Source: Candidatus Nanohalarchaeota archaeon
GTDB lineage: Archaea > Nanohalarchaeota > Nanosalinia > Nanosalinales > JAFCCC01
Direction of reading: 5' to 3'
DNA: 64,000 nucleotides
Assembly: GCA_017610385.1 (NCBI GenBank)
Contig: JAFCCC010000004.1
Coordinates: 1-64,000, forward strand
The notes beneath the pieces were generated by a model. The model had not been told where the DNA came from. It searched no databases and was given only the letters and a program-made list of their open reading frames with translations. The position numbers were made by a program, and so were the translations under genes. Shown piece by piece: positions 1 to 10,400 of the stretch; the stretch's first letter is position 1; each line of letters starts with the position of its first letter.

Positions 1-1002
1 AGTTCCTGTGCACCAATCTGAATTACTATACGTTTGAGTTCCATCTGGTTTAAACTGCTTTGTGGTCCCTTTTACATTGTAGTCCTTTCCATTATCTGTC
101 TCAGTACAAGTCCATTTAGAGGTACACGGATGCTGATTTACACAATCTGTATCTGAGCAATCTATTTTGCCATCACAATCATCATCTTTATTATTATTAC
201 AAAGTTCTGTGGCTGCCGGATTAATGCTTTCATCAGTGTCATCACAATCATCACCAGATATATCACACCCCGAATTTTGACCTTGTTTACCATACCCATC
301 CTCATCTTCATCAACACAGGCTTTTTCACAATATGAACCAGAAGACAAGTAAATACATTTTCCAGGACATTTAAATGTCGTTTCTGCTCTGTTTGGACCA
401 TTACAATAATATTCTTTTAATGTTGTTCCATCGATGCACGTATCACATACTTTTCTGCTTTGACCACTACCTTCAACACATCCTGCAGTATAATAATCTT
501 TCCCATTATCTGTTTCTATGCATTTCAAGTTATCATCTACACAAATTCCTCCTTGGCATATCTGTGAGGTAGTACAAGTTCCACAATTCTTTGTTCCACA
601 TACCGGATCTAATCCACATTCAACGCCTGTACAATCTGGAGTGCAGCTTTGAGAAATAGTCACAGTAGTGGTTGCGGCGTGACATTGATTAATATCACAA
701 CTTCCTAGGCAAGCAAATCCATCTTTATGACATAAAGTATATCTTATCACATATGTTCCAGAATTTGCATATGCATGACTTCCAGAATAAGACCCAGTAG
801 TTGCATGTCCATCTCCCCAATCAATTCGTTTATTGCATTTACAAATCCACGAATCTGAACCAGAACAGGAGATGGTATCTCCTACATTTGCTGTTGAAGG
901 TGTGCAGCTTATGGTTGTTGCATTTACAAAAGAGAAACTAAAAACAAAAACTAGAGTTAAAGATAGACTTAAAATTATGAATTTTTTAGGCATGTTTTTC
1001 AT
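1..1002 (-). CDS. Secreted Cys-rich protein with PKD-like and MopE-type metal-binding repeat (C-terminus cut off)
   Basis: An open frame runs from an ATG at 1002 to the window edge without a stop (334 codons). A purine-rich AAAGGAGAA lies about 8 bases upstream. Residues 1-28 form a signal peptide with a long hydrophobic core ending in VNA. Residues about 30-100 resemble a PKD domain (a DTISCSG start, then a WGDG turn and GTYVIRY strand). The rest is rich in cysteine. Around residues 249-275 a DDCDDTDE...DDDCDG stretch matches the acidic metal-binding repeat of the MopE family. The protein is probably exported and bound to the cell surface, stabilised by disulfides or Ca2+/Cu2+. It lies downstream of, and on the same strand as, two Cys-rich membrane proteins. 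Its true length and C-terminal anchor are not visible. Confidence 0.8.
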   Translation of the reverse strand, partial: MKNMPKKFIILSLSLTLVFVFSFSFVNATTISCTPSTANVGDTISCSGSDSWICKCNKRIDWGDGHATTGSYSGSHAYANSGTYVIRYTLCHKDGFACLGSCDINQCHAATTTVTISQSCTPDCTGVECGLDPVCGTKNCGTCTTSQICQGGICVDDNLKCIETDNGKDYYTAGCVEGSGQSRKVCDTCIDGTTLKEYYCNGPNRAETTFKCPGKCIYLSSGSYCEKACVDEDEDGYGKQGQNSGCDISGDDCDDTDESINPAATELCNNNKDDDCDGKIDCSDTDCVNQHPCTSKWTCTETDNGKDYNVKGTTKQFKPDGTQTYSNSDWCTGT

Positions 1003-1040
1003 ATTTATTCTCCTTTTATTATTTAATCATTTCATATTAC

Positions 1041-1322
1041 TTACTGTTTGCAACAGCATACATCAAAATCTCCTTCACAATATTTTTCAATAACACTACC
1101 GGTTAAAGGATAATTTGGAGCCATACATTGAGTAAACACAGCACAATTGCTGTTTACTGCTCCAGTAAAACCAGTTTCCTTGCAATAATAATTGCAGTCT
1201 TGTTTGATGGGGTTTGGAGTGGAAAAGAGAATTAAAATTACAACAATAATCGCTACAACCACGACGCCAGGAACTAAATATTTAGAATTATTTACTTTCT
1301 TTTTAGCTTTTTTCGTTGCCAT
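1041..1322 (-). CDS. Small membrane-anchored protein with C-terminal cysteine-rich domain
   Basis: A 93-residue protein starting MATKKAKKK at 1322. A longer frame exists upstream, but a TATA-like CTATATAT about 27 bases before 1322 supports a leaderless start here. A lysine-rich cytoplasmic tip precedes one transmembrane segment (about residues 17-33). The outer domain has ten cysteines and ends in CCCKQ. Its cysteine and PLT pattern (C-x3-C ... G-x2-G ... C-x5-C ... N-x-PLT ... C ... CCC) also occurs at the C-terminus of the next gene upstream (1444-2238), so the two share a domain. No family was recognised. It may be an accessory or surface component of the adjacent filament locus. Confidence 0.72.
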   Translation of the reverse strand: MATKKAKKKVNNSKYLVPGVVVVAIIVVILILFSTPNPIKQDCNYYCKETGFTGAVNSNCAVFTQCMAPNYPLTGSVIEKYCEGDFDVCCCKQ

Positions 1323-1443
1323 CAAATTATAATTATATCTTCCCGCATATATAGTTTTTCCTAGAATAAATTTTAAGACGAATAATTGCATTCCGCATTC
1401 ACTCGAATCAAATACCCTTTAATTTAAATAAATCCTCCTAAGA

Positions 1444-2238
1444 TTACGGAGTACAACAGCAACCAAAAGTTGGATCTGGACTATCCGCACAAATTTCCGC
1501 TTGCGTTAGAGGTATATTTGCGCCTACACAAGTTAAAACACTTGCACAATCTTCGCTAGTTGCTCCGCTGTGTCCTTCATCTCGGCAAGCTGCAACGCAA
1601 CCCGTACTTGGAGGAGTATCTCCTCCGTTATCCGGTATAAATCCCGAAGTCATCGAACAATTTGGATGTTCAAACAAGAGCTCCCACCACGTTGGAACAT
1701 CTATAACTCTTTCCTCATTTCCAACGGTGATTTTCGCACCTTCTCTTAAATTACAATTGCCTTTATGCATTCTTTCTTTAATGAGTTCTTCCGCTTTTGC
1801 TTTACTTTTTCCTGCAGTTATAAGATTTTTACACATAGTTTCTAAGCAAACATAAGGAGTTATTACACGACCTCTTGCAGTGCATACACTTCCCTCTATA
1901 TTAAAGCAATGAACACCATCTCTACAAAATGAGCTTGCACCGGAACCTCTAATAACTAATTCTGAATAATCTGACTTCTGTAAGATTGCAGCATAATAAC
2001 AATAATCCCAAATTGCATCTCCTACATTATCTGAAACTGCAGTGGAAATTGCACTACAATATCCCTGACATTTCGCTTCAAATTGTGCTTGTTCAATCGC
2101 GTCCTGTCCAATGTCTAATTTACCGCCAAAGAATTGTAAAAATAATGAAATTGTAACAACAGCTACAACCAACAAGATAATAAGAGAAATAATCATAGTA
2201 AGCTCTTTTTGGCCCTTCTTCATAAATTTAAAGTTCAT
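1444..2238 (-). CDS. Prepilin-like protein with C-terminal cysteine-rich domain
   Basis: A 264-residue protein from the ATG at 2238; a TTG at 2244 and an ATG at 2223 are alternatives. A TATA-like box (TTATATATA) lies about 25 bases upstream of 2238. The N-terminus has a class III signal: MKKG before QKE and a 20-residue hydrophobic helix, as expected for cleavage by an A24 prepilin peptidase after Gly. The exposed part has paired cysteines, and the last 50 residues carry the cysteine-rich PLT...CCC domain shared with the neighbouring gene at 1041. It is encoded directly downstream of a FlaJ/PilC-like platform protein, so it is probably a minor pilin or tip component of that machine. Confidence 0.75.
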   Translation of the reverse strand: MNFKFMKKGQKELTMIISLIILLVVAVVTISLFLQFFGGKLDIGQDAIEQAQFEAKCQGYCSAISTAVSDNVGDAIWDYCYYAAILQKSDYSELVIRGSGASSFCRDGVHCFNIEGSVCTARGRVITPYVCLETMCKNLITAGKSKAKAEELIKERMHKGNCNLREGAKITVGNEERVIDVPTWWELLFEHPNCSMTSGFIPDNGGDTPPSTGCVAACRDEGHSGATSEDCASVLTCVGANIPLTQAEICADSPDPTFGCCCTP

Positions 2239-2274
2239 ATACAATAATACTTATTTGTGATATATATAATTTCT

Positions 2275-4386
2275 TTAGAACTGTGATATCTTCTCAATAA
2301 ACGGCATGAAAATTAGAGTGCCGCCCAAAACTAAAATTGTAAAAATGGCCCCAGCAAATAATAAGTATTTGCCAATAGTCATATCTCGATTGATTTCATC
2401 AAAACCGTTTTCCGCTCCATTTAAGAAAAATGATAAAATTAAGGTTACCTCTATTAAATAAATTGCAATAATCATCATCGTAACTGTTGGAGGCATAATT
2501 TGATCAAATTGTGTTAATTTCGCTAGAGGACCTTGATTAAATGAATCATGAGCGCCAGTAATTCCTGTTGAAACTCCAAATCGCTCCTCTAATCCCTGTA
2601 AAGCAACTGAGATTTGGTAAAGCATTTTTAGAATCATAGTTCCAATTGTTGCAGCCATAGCACACATAATGGGTGCTATAAATGCTGCTAGCATTCTCAT
2701 GCTTCCTAAAATTTCATCTAACAGCATTTTAATTAAATGTTCTATTCTATTATTGTTTTGAATATAATTGTTGATTGTTCTAATATTATTTACCAAAGCC
2801 CTATGCCCTTTATTTACCGAATTGATTATAATGCGCATGGTATTTTGAAGTAAAGCAGATGGATAATTCTTAATAGAGCCTTTTTTAGAAAACATAGCGT
2901 CATTTAACGTCATTCCCAATTGTTGAATTCTCCGTAAAGTTTCCACGAAGAAATTATGCATAGGCGTTTCTTTTTCTCCTATTTTTTCATACTCTTGAAT
3001 TACTTCATAAAGAGAACGCTCCATTGGAATATTTTTAGCCAGCGAATTTTCTAACTCAGTTAAACCCAAATCTAAACCTTGCTCAATTTCCTCAATCATT
3101 TCTCTGATTTTTTTCCTTTTGTAAGAACGACCAATAAAAAAAGTTACTAAGCCAGCCAAAATCCCCCAAAATATAGTAAACGCTTGGAACATATCTGCGA
3201 TTAGATTTGCTCCAATATACCTCTGAGCCATAAAAATTTTGAATTCAGCAGTTCCAGAAAAGAATATATACGCGTTAAAAATTTTAAAAAAATGAAATAA
3301 TCCAGGGATAATTAGAACAAAAGTTATTAGAAAACATACTGGAACCAATGGAAGGAAAATTTCCTTTCCACCCAATTTAATAATTAATTTATCTTTTGGT
3401 GGCACATTTGCGACATTAACTAAGGCAGGATGCGCATAAGCCCCAGGTCTCTTAGCGATTTGCCTGTGAATTACAAAAAATAAAAGAGAAGGCATTATAA
3501 AAATGTATCCGACTGCAATGTAAATTGGATTTATGGCATCATGCAGAAAAATACTGACTAATGGAAACATAATCAAACCCATTATTGGCAGAACAATTCC
3601 CATCATATGTATAAGAGTAACAGGACCTTTCAAATTCTGTGCATACCTCTGCATATTGTTGTAAGTAGATTCTATAATGTACTCTTGCGCTTTTTTAACC
3701 ATATATCGTCGTTCATCACCCACTCTTGAAACAGAATTAATCAAATATTCTAACGCCTTAACAAAGTCATTACTCCATTCTCTCCAAAGTTGCGTATAAT
3801 GACCTAGAGCAACTTTTATATTGGTGTAGTGACCCATTTCTAGATCCCATAATAATTTAGAAAGATCTGTTGATAGAGGCCCTGTGGTGTAACGGGCTGA
3901 CGTTCTTATGGCCCCTTCTAAGCTAGGATTCATGTCTAAATACATTGCCATATATAAAATAACCCTTAAAGCAGCATCTGAACCCTGAATCCTTGTAACT
4001 TCTGCTTTAAATCCAGGATAAGATAACATATAGTATGTCCAAAATAACGGAACCAACCAAATCATAAATCTCAAAGGAGATGGAAAAATCACAGTTAAAA
4101 ATAACCACACAATAGTCAGTAAACCCACGGTAATAAGAAATGTTCCTCCAATTTCTTTAGGAGTAAGATTTAGCCTAGCAACGCGAATGTGCTCTTCAAA
4201 TTTCTCATCAGTTTTTTTGCCCAAGCTAACTTTAGCGAACTTAGAAAAATAATGGCACATTTTTTCGTAGAAAAGACGCCGCTCTTTGGATTTTTCTGCT
4301 TTTAAATATCTCTGATACTCTAAACTAATATACCGGTTCCTTTTTTCCTCTTCGGAAACTGGTTTAGAACGTTTTTTAAAAAACAT
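2275..4386 (-). CDS. FlaJ/PilC/TadC-like membrane platform protein, two T2SSF domains (system A)
   Basis: A 703-residue polytopic protein; the ATG at 4386 (MFFKKRSKP) is preferred to an upstream TTG at 4398. Residues about 85-125, 250-310, 350-425 and 565-700 contain the membrane helices. Two cytoplasmic helical T2SSF (GspF) domains lie between them, at about residues 140-250 and 430-560. This is the layout of archaeal FlaJ/PilC platform proteins, which couple a hexameric GspE-like ATPase to filament assembly. It is transcribed divergently from the ATPase at 4447 and is related in layout to the platform protein at 10461, so this locus has two long platform proteins. System A or B membership is assigned by position. 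Confidence 0.85.
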   Translation of the reverse strand: MFFKKRSKPVSEEEKRNRYISLEYQRYLKAEKSKERRLFYEKMCHYFSKFAKVSLGKKTDEKFEEHIRVARLNLTPKEIGGTFLITVGLLTIVWLFLTVIFPSPLRFMIWLVPLFWTYYMLSYPGFKAEVTRIQGSDAALRVILYMAMYLDMNPSLEGAIRTSARYTTGPLSTDLSKLLWDLEMGHYTNIKVALGHYTQLWREWSNDFVKALEYLINSVSRVGDERRYMVKKAQEYIIESTYNNMQRYAQNLKGPVTLIHMMGIVLPIMGLIMFPLVSIFLHDAINPIYIAVGYIFIMPSLLFFVIHRQIAKRPGAYAHPALVNVANVPPKDKLIIKLGGKEIFLPLVPVCFLITFVLIIPGLFHFFKIFNAYIFFSGTAEFKIFMAQRYIGANLIADMFQAFTIFWGILAGLVTFFIGRSYKRKKIREMIEEIEQGLDLGLTELENSLAKNIPMERSLYEVIQEYEKIGEKETPMHNFFVETLRRIQQLGMTLNDAMFSKKGSIKNYPSALLQNTMRIIINSVNKGHRALVNNIRTINNYIQNNNRIEHLIKMLLDEILGSMRMLAAFIAPIMCAMAATIGTMILKMLYQISVALQGLEERFGVSTGITGAHDSFNQGPLAKLTQFDQIMPPTVTMMIIAIYLIEVTLILSFFLNGAENGFDEINRDMTIGKYLLFAGAIFTILVLGGTLIFMPFIEKISQF

Positions 4387-4446
4387 TACAATAGACAATT
4401 GACGAAATTTTTTTAAATATCTTTACTAAAGAACTTTATAGGAAAG
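4387..4446. promoter_or_regulatory. Divergent promoter region between platform protein and ATPase
   Basis: Sixty bases separate two divergent start codons of system A. An AT-rich TTTAAATAT element at about 4409-4418 sits roughly 28-35 bases before the plus-strand ATG and about 25-30 bases before the minus-strand ATG, so it could serve either direction. GGAAAG stands just before the plus-strand ATG. The short shared spacer implies co-regulation of both genes. Promoter assignment is by eye only. Confidence 0.45.
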
Positions 4447-7400
4447 ATGACCACAACAAAACCAGATTCAAAATTTAAAGGTAATACGCCAAAAATAGAC
4501 TATTTTGAGCAATCAGAGTATTATTTTGATCGCAATGAAAAACGAATCCGTCTAAATCTTCAAGGAAGTAGTTATGCTGCTTCAATTGAGGATTTCGGCG
4601 AAGTTATGAGTAAAGTTATTACTTACCTTAGAAAAATAAGGGAAGCGCGATCATTTGTTCTTGCTAAGGATAGAGAATATGAATATACGGTTTACCAAAC
4701 ACATTTATTAAAGGAAATTGCAGAAGTTCTCGAATTTATCAAAAGAAAAAAATTAACAAATCCCTCTCAGTTAGAAATACCAAGTTGTGGAAAACATACT
4801 GCCGAAAGAGTTGCTTTTATGCAAGATTTTGTAATTAACAAATTGCAAACAGACCCTCTTGGTGCATATGTTCGACTAAAAAGATATATTGAAGAAATGA
4901 CTGTTATTGAAAACAAAGAGAGAGGGATATCTAATCGTTGTTATCAAAAATATATTTCAACAGTTTTAGAGCCTATCAGAATAGAATTAGAAAAAACAGA
5001 TTTAATTCAAAAAGTAAAAGATCAGCTTCCTGGACATCATATTGGAAATAGAGACATCTATAGACAGATTTTTCATCCAACAATTCGGCCAAATTTTATG
5101 TTGACTAGATATCAGGCATCGCTTCCTGAAAATGGAAATGAAATTGATCATTACATGATTCCTGTAGTAAATGCAGAAGTTCGGATTTTCAAAGTTTTAG
5201 GAGATATTAGACTACATTATCATATTACTCCGCCAGAATTTAATTTAAACGAAGAAGAATATGCTATTTTAGATACTGCCCGAAGATATATGTCTGAACA
5301 TGAACCAACAGAATCTGAGTTTGCAGATCCAGAAAGAACAAGGGAAGTTTTCTTTAATATTGGAAAAGACATGCTTTTGGATATTTTGGCTAGTATGGAA
5401 CTGGAGTTAAGTGAAGAAAAAGTTGAACAATTAGCCACTATTTTAACAAGATATACTGCTGGTTTAGGAATCTTAGAGGTTCTTTTAGCAGACCCAAACT
5501 TACAAGATATTTATGTTAATTCTCCTGTAGGGAACATTCCAATTTATACTATTCACGGGAAATATGGAGACTGCGTAACCAATCTTATTCCTACTTCCGA
5601 TGATGCTGAATCCTGGGCTACACGATTCAGAATGAGCTCTGGAAGGCCATTAGATGAGGCTAATCCTGTGTTAGATACAGAGACAGAAGTGCCAGGCGGG
5701 CGGGCCAGAGTAGCAATTATATCTAAAAATTTAAGTCCAGAAGGTCTAGCCTTCGCATTTCGACGTCATAGAGAAAAGCCATGGACCTTTCCGTTGTTTA
5801 TTGAACAAAATATGTTAACTCCATTGGCTTCTGGGTTACTAAGCTTCATAATCGACGGCGCAAGGACAATGCTCATTGCAGGAACTAGATCTGCTGGAAA
5901 ATGTGTTGAGGGTAACACCTTAATTCAACTTTCTGATGGCAACATCAAAAAAATTAAGGATTTGATTGGGGTAGAAAAACTCAAAATAGATGATGGAAAA
6001 TTATATGAGCCAAGAGACCCGTCTTACGTTCAAAGTTTAAGTGAAATGACCAATAGCTCACAAAAGATTCAACATGTATGGAAAAGAGAATCCCCTGAAA
6101 AAATGATTAAATTAAGGACAAAAACCGGTAAAGAGATAGTTACTACTCCAGAACACCCGTACTTTATCTATAATGGCGCGCTAAAGAATAAAAGAGCTGA
6201 TGAATTAAAGACTGGAGAGTTGATTGCAACACCAAGGAGAATTAAAACCAATGCAATAGATGTAAAAATCGAGTTAGACCACAATAATCATTTATTCACA
6301 GAAACAAAAAGTTACTATCTTGTAAAAGGTCGTACCAACGCCCATCAGGTTAAATTCCCCAAAAAAGTAACACCGGAACTTTCCGAATTTATTGGTCTCA
6401 TCTGTGGAGATGGACACTTAGATTTACACAAATTAGAATTCCATAATTGTTGCCCAGAATTAAGAAAAAGATATATTTCATTACTTGAGATGTTCGATCT
6501 TCCTTACAGAGTTTTCAAAAGTAAAACTACTTATGTAGTACAGGTCACATCTAGAGTATTAAATAGAATTTTAAATGATGTTTTCGAAATTCCATTTGGA
6601 AAAAAAGCAGATAAGATTATTATTCCACAAAAAATCTTACGATCTAATAACACTGTTTTGGCAGCATTTATTAGAGGATATTTTGACACAGATGGTTTTG
6701 TACATAAAAATAAGCGAGAAATTGAAATCACTAGTGCAAGTGAGGCCATAATTGAACAATTAAGGATGGCTCTTTTAAGATTCGGAATCATTTCTACAAC
6801 GAATAGAAAACGGGTTAGAGGATCAACTTATTTTAGATTACTAATATATGGAGCTTTTATTGAACCATTTGCAAAAGAAATTGGATTTTCTCAACCTGAC
6901 AAAGAAAAAAGATTAAGACGATTATTATCTGAAAAACACATGAATAATACCAATATTGATGTAATACCTCAGGGAAACGAAATCTTGCGGACTTTAAGAA
7001 AAGTTTTGAGAGTGAGTCCATTAGATTTGCGAGGGGCTGGAAAAGATTGTTGGGCATATGAAACTAATCAGTACAGAGTAACACGAAGATGGTTTAAAAA
7101 GATCATTGAATTTTATAGAAAAAGGTATGATTATTTAATTGAGAGTAAAGAACAGATTGAACTTCTTCGAAAATTTATTGAATTTGATTGTGATACATAT
7201 TTATCTAAAGTGGATTATTTAAGAAAACTTCTTGGAATATCCTATGTAACTCTTTCTGCCGATTTGAATATTTCTGATTCTGGACTTAAAAAAATACTTC
7301 AAAAGAACAAGGTAAGTGATATAGAAAAATTATGGGAAATCCATAAGTTAAAGCAAACTTTTAGCGTTCACCAAAAATCCTTATCCAATTTAAACGAGGT

Positions 7401-10400
7401 TGCACCAATCATTAAAAATACACCAATTTTTGTTGACGCCGGATTAATTTCTTACGCAAAACTTTCAAGAGATTTAAAAATACCAGAAACTACGTTGAAG
7501 TCCTATTGTTATGGAGGAATCACAGTTTCAGAAGAAAAAGCAAAACTTATTGAACATAAATTGACTTCAGTTAAAAATAAAGTAGTAGAACAAATAGAAA
7601 AATCAGAGAGTATCTTGCAAGAATTAAATTCATATGATTTTATTGCACACTGTGTTTCTTTTGGAACACTATTGCAAAAATTTAGAGAAGATCTTCACAT
7701 CACAAATCAGGAATTTGCTTCAGAAGACTTCTCGGTTTCTACAGTTTCTAATTTCTTTGCCGGTAGATATAAACCCTCCTACATGGTTTTAAAATCTCTT
7801 ATTGGGACAATATTAAAAATTTATGATGATTCTACCTCTTTAAAGGTACAAACTAGGTTAAGCGTATTTGAAAAATTAGCAAATTCAGATATTTTTTGGG
7901 ACGAAGTCTCTTCCGTGGAATTTATTAACAAGAGTGATGACTTTGTTTATGATTTGACAATTGAGAATACGCACAATTTTGTTGCAAATGGACTTTTTGC
8001 ACATAATACTTCTCTTCTAAGCGCCTGTTTAACCGAGCTGATGAAGAAATACCGGATCTGCACAGTAGAAGACTCAGTGACCGGAGATTCTAAATTGATG
8101 TATCGCATTAATAACCAATTTAAAAGAACGACTATAGGTGAACTCATTGACCCCCTCGTTGACCCAGAGAACAAAATAGCCACAGACAATTTAGAAATAC
8201 TAACAGACCTTCCTGAAAAAATAGAGGTTTATAGTATAGATGAATTCGGAAAACTTCACCTCTCACCAGTTTCTGCTGTTTCAAGGCACAAAGTTAAGAA
8301 AAAAATCTATGAAATTGAAACTAGAACTGGACGCAAAATTAAAGTAACAGAAGACCACTCATTATTCTCTTTGAATAATTCTGCGCAAATTTGCCCAATA
8401 CCCACCAAACAACTTAAAGCAGGGAATTACATTGCAACACCTCGTACCTTAAAATTATCTCAAAAAAATTTAGATTTTCTCAACTTGGCAGACTACACAG
8501 AGAAACTTAATGGATACTTTGTTTCTAAAAATATAAGCAAATATATACAGGAAAACAGAAAAAAAGTTTTAAAATTAGCTAAAAAATATAATTATTCAGA
8601 TTCAACTGTGGGAAGTTGGGTACGCAACGGAATTTTGCCTTCCCCAATCTTTAAAGAACTTGATTTAAAAGAGAACCTGCCTCTTACATCTTTAAAATAT
8701 AAAGAAGGCGGTCATTCCAGGGAAATAAACTGTAAAATAGGTCTTACTGAAGAACTACTTTCTTTTATGGGTATGTGGCTAGCAGATGGCTGTTATGATC
8801 AAAGAAGCATAATACTTTCTATTGCTGATAAAGAAGCAGTTGATATCATCACAAAAATTAGCAAATTATTTGGATGCGCTCTAAAAAAGCATTCGGATGG
8901 TTTTTCATACATGTTCAATAGCAAAACTGTAAAAGAAGTTATGATTTCTGTTCTGGGCCTAACTGGAAACTCTCATACTAAAAGAATTCCGAATCTAATA
9001 TATAATTTATCAGAAAAACAAATTGGCGCATTTTTAAAAGGTTTATTTAGTGGTGACGGATATACTGCAAAATATGAAGTAGGTATATCTCTTATTAATG
9101 CTAAATTAATCTCAGACGTTCAAACATTGCTTCTGGGGTTTGGAATTATTTCTCGCGTCAGGCTTGCGTCAGGTAAGGGCACATCTTCCTATAATACTTC
9201 ACACAATATGATTAGTCTGCGCATTAGCGGAATAAAATTCTTAGAGGAATTTAGAAAAAAAGTAAATTTTGTTCAGAACCACAGAAAAGAGTTCCTAGAA
9301 AAACTCTGTAATAAAAATATAACTCACGACAATACAGATATTATTCCTATTTCTTTAGATTTTAAAAAGAGGCTTTCAGTTATTTGCCCCTCATTTAGTA
9401 CCTACGATTACATCACAAGAGAAAATAATCTTGGCAGAGAAAAACTAGCTAGCTTAATAGAGGAAATCCCTGCCGGAGACACAGAACTGCTTTTGACTTC
9501 CAAGGATTTAGCAGAATCTGATGTATTTTGGGATCAAATAAAAAGCATCAAAGAAATCGAACACGATGGCAGTTACGTATACGATCTCTCTGTTCCTCAA
9601 AACGAATCTTTTGTATGTGAAAATATTTTAGCTCACAACACGCTAGAGATTCCAGTTTCTTCGTTGCGTGATTTGGGATATAATGTTGAACGAATGAAAT
9701 CTCGTTCTGTAATTACCCAAGTTGAAAGCGAACTTTCAGCAGATGATGCAATTAGAACTGCTTTAAGATTAGGTGATTCTGTTCTAATTATTGGAGAGGT
9801 AAGGAGTTTAGAAGCTAAGTCTCTTTATGAGGCAATGCGAATTGGTGCTCTAGCAAATTTTGTGGCAGGAACAATTCACGGAGACTCAGCGTATGGTGTT
9901 TTTGATCGTGTTGTAAATGATCTAGGTGTTCCCCCAACCTCTTTTAAAGCAACAGATATTGTTGTTGTAGCAAATACTCTTAGATCTCCGGATGGGCTAC
10001 ATACCTTTAGGAGAGTAACCAATATTGTTGAAGTAAGAAAAGAATGGACTGAAGACCCCTTAAAAGAACACGCTTTTGTTGATTTAATGATTTATGACTC
10101 TCAAAAAGATGAATTAGTTCCAACAGACACATTATTAAACGGTGAAAGTTTCGTTTTGAACAGTATTGCGAATAATATTAGAGAATGGAAAAATGATTGG
10201 ACGGCGATTTGGAATAACATATTACTAAGAGCCAAAATTAAAGAGACTCTTGTTAAATATTCTAGGGACTTTAAAAAACCAGAAATTTTAGAAGCAGAAT
10301 TTACAGTTAAATCAAATGAGAAATTCCATGAACTTAGTGAGTTTGTTAAGCAAGACCAAGGAATTATGAATTCTAAAAAAATATTTTCCTTATGGTTAAA

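Noticed and set aside
162-1093. Small frames on both strands (162-401 and 833-1093)
   Set aside because: Both overlap the open Cys-rich secreted protein frame that runs from 1002 off the left edge.
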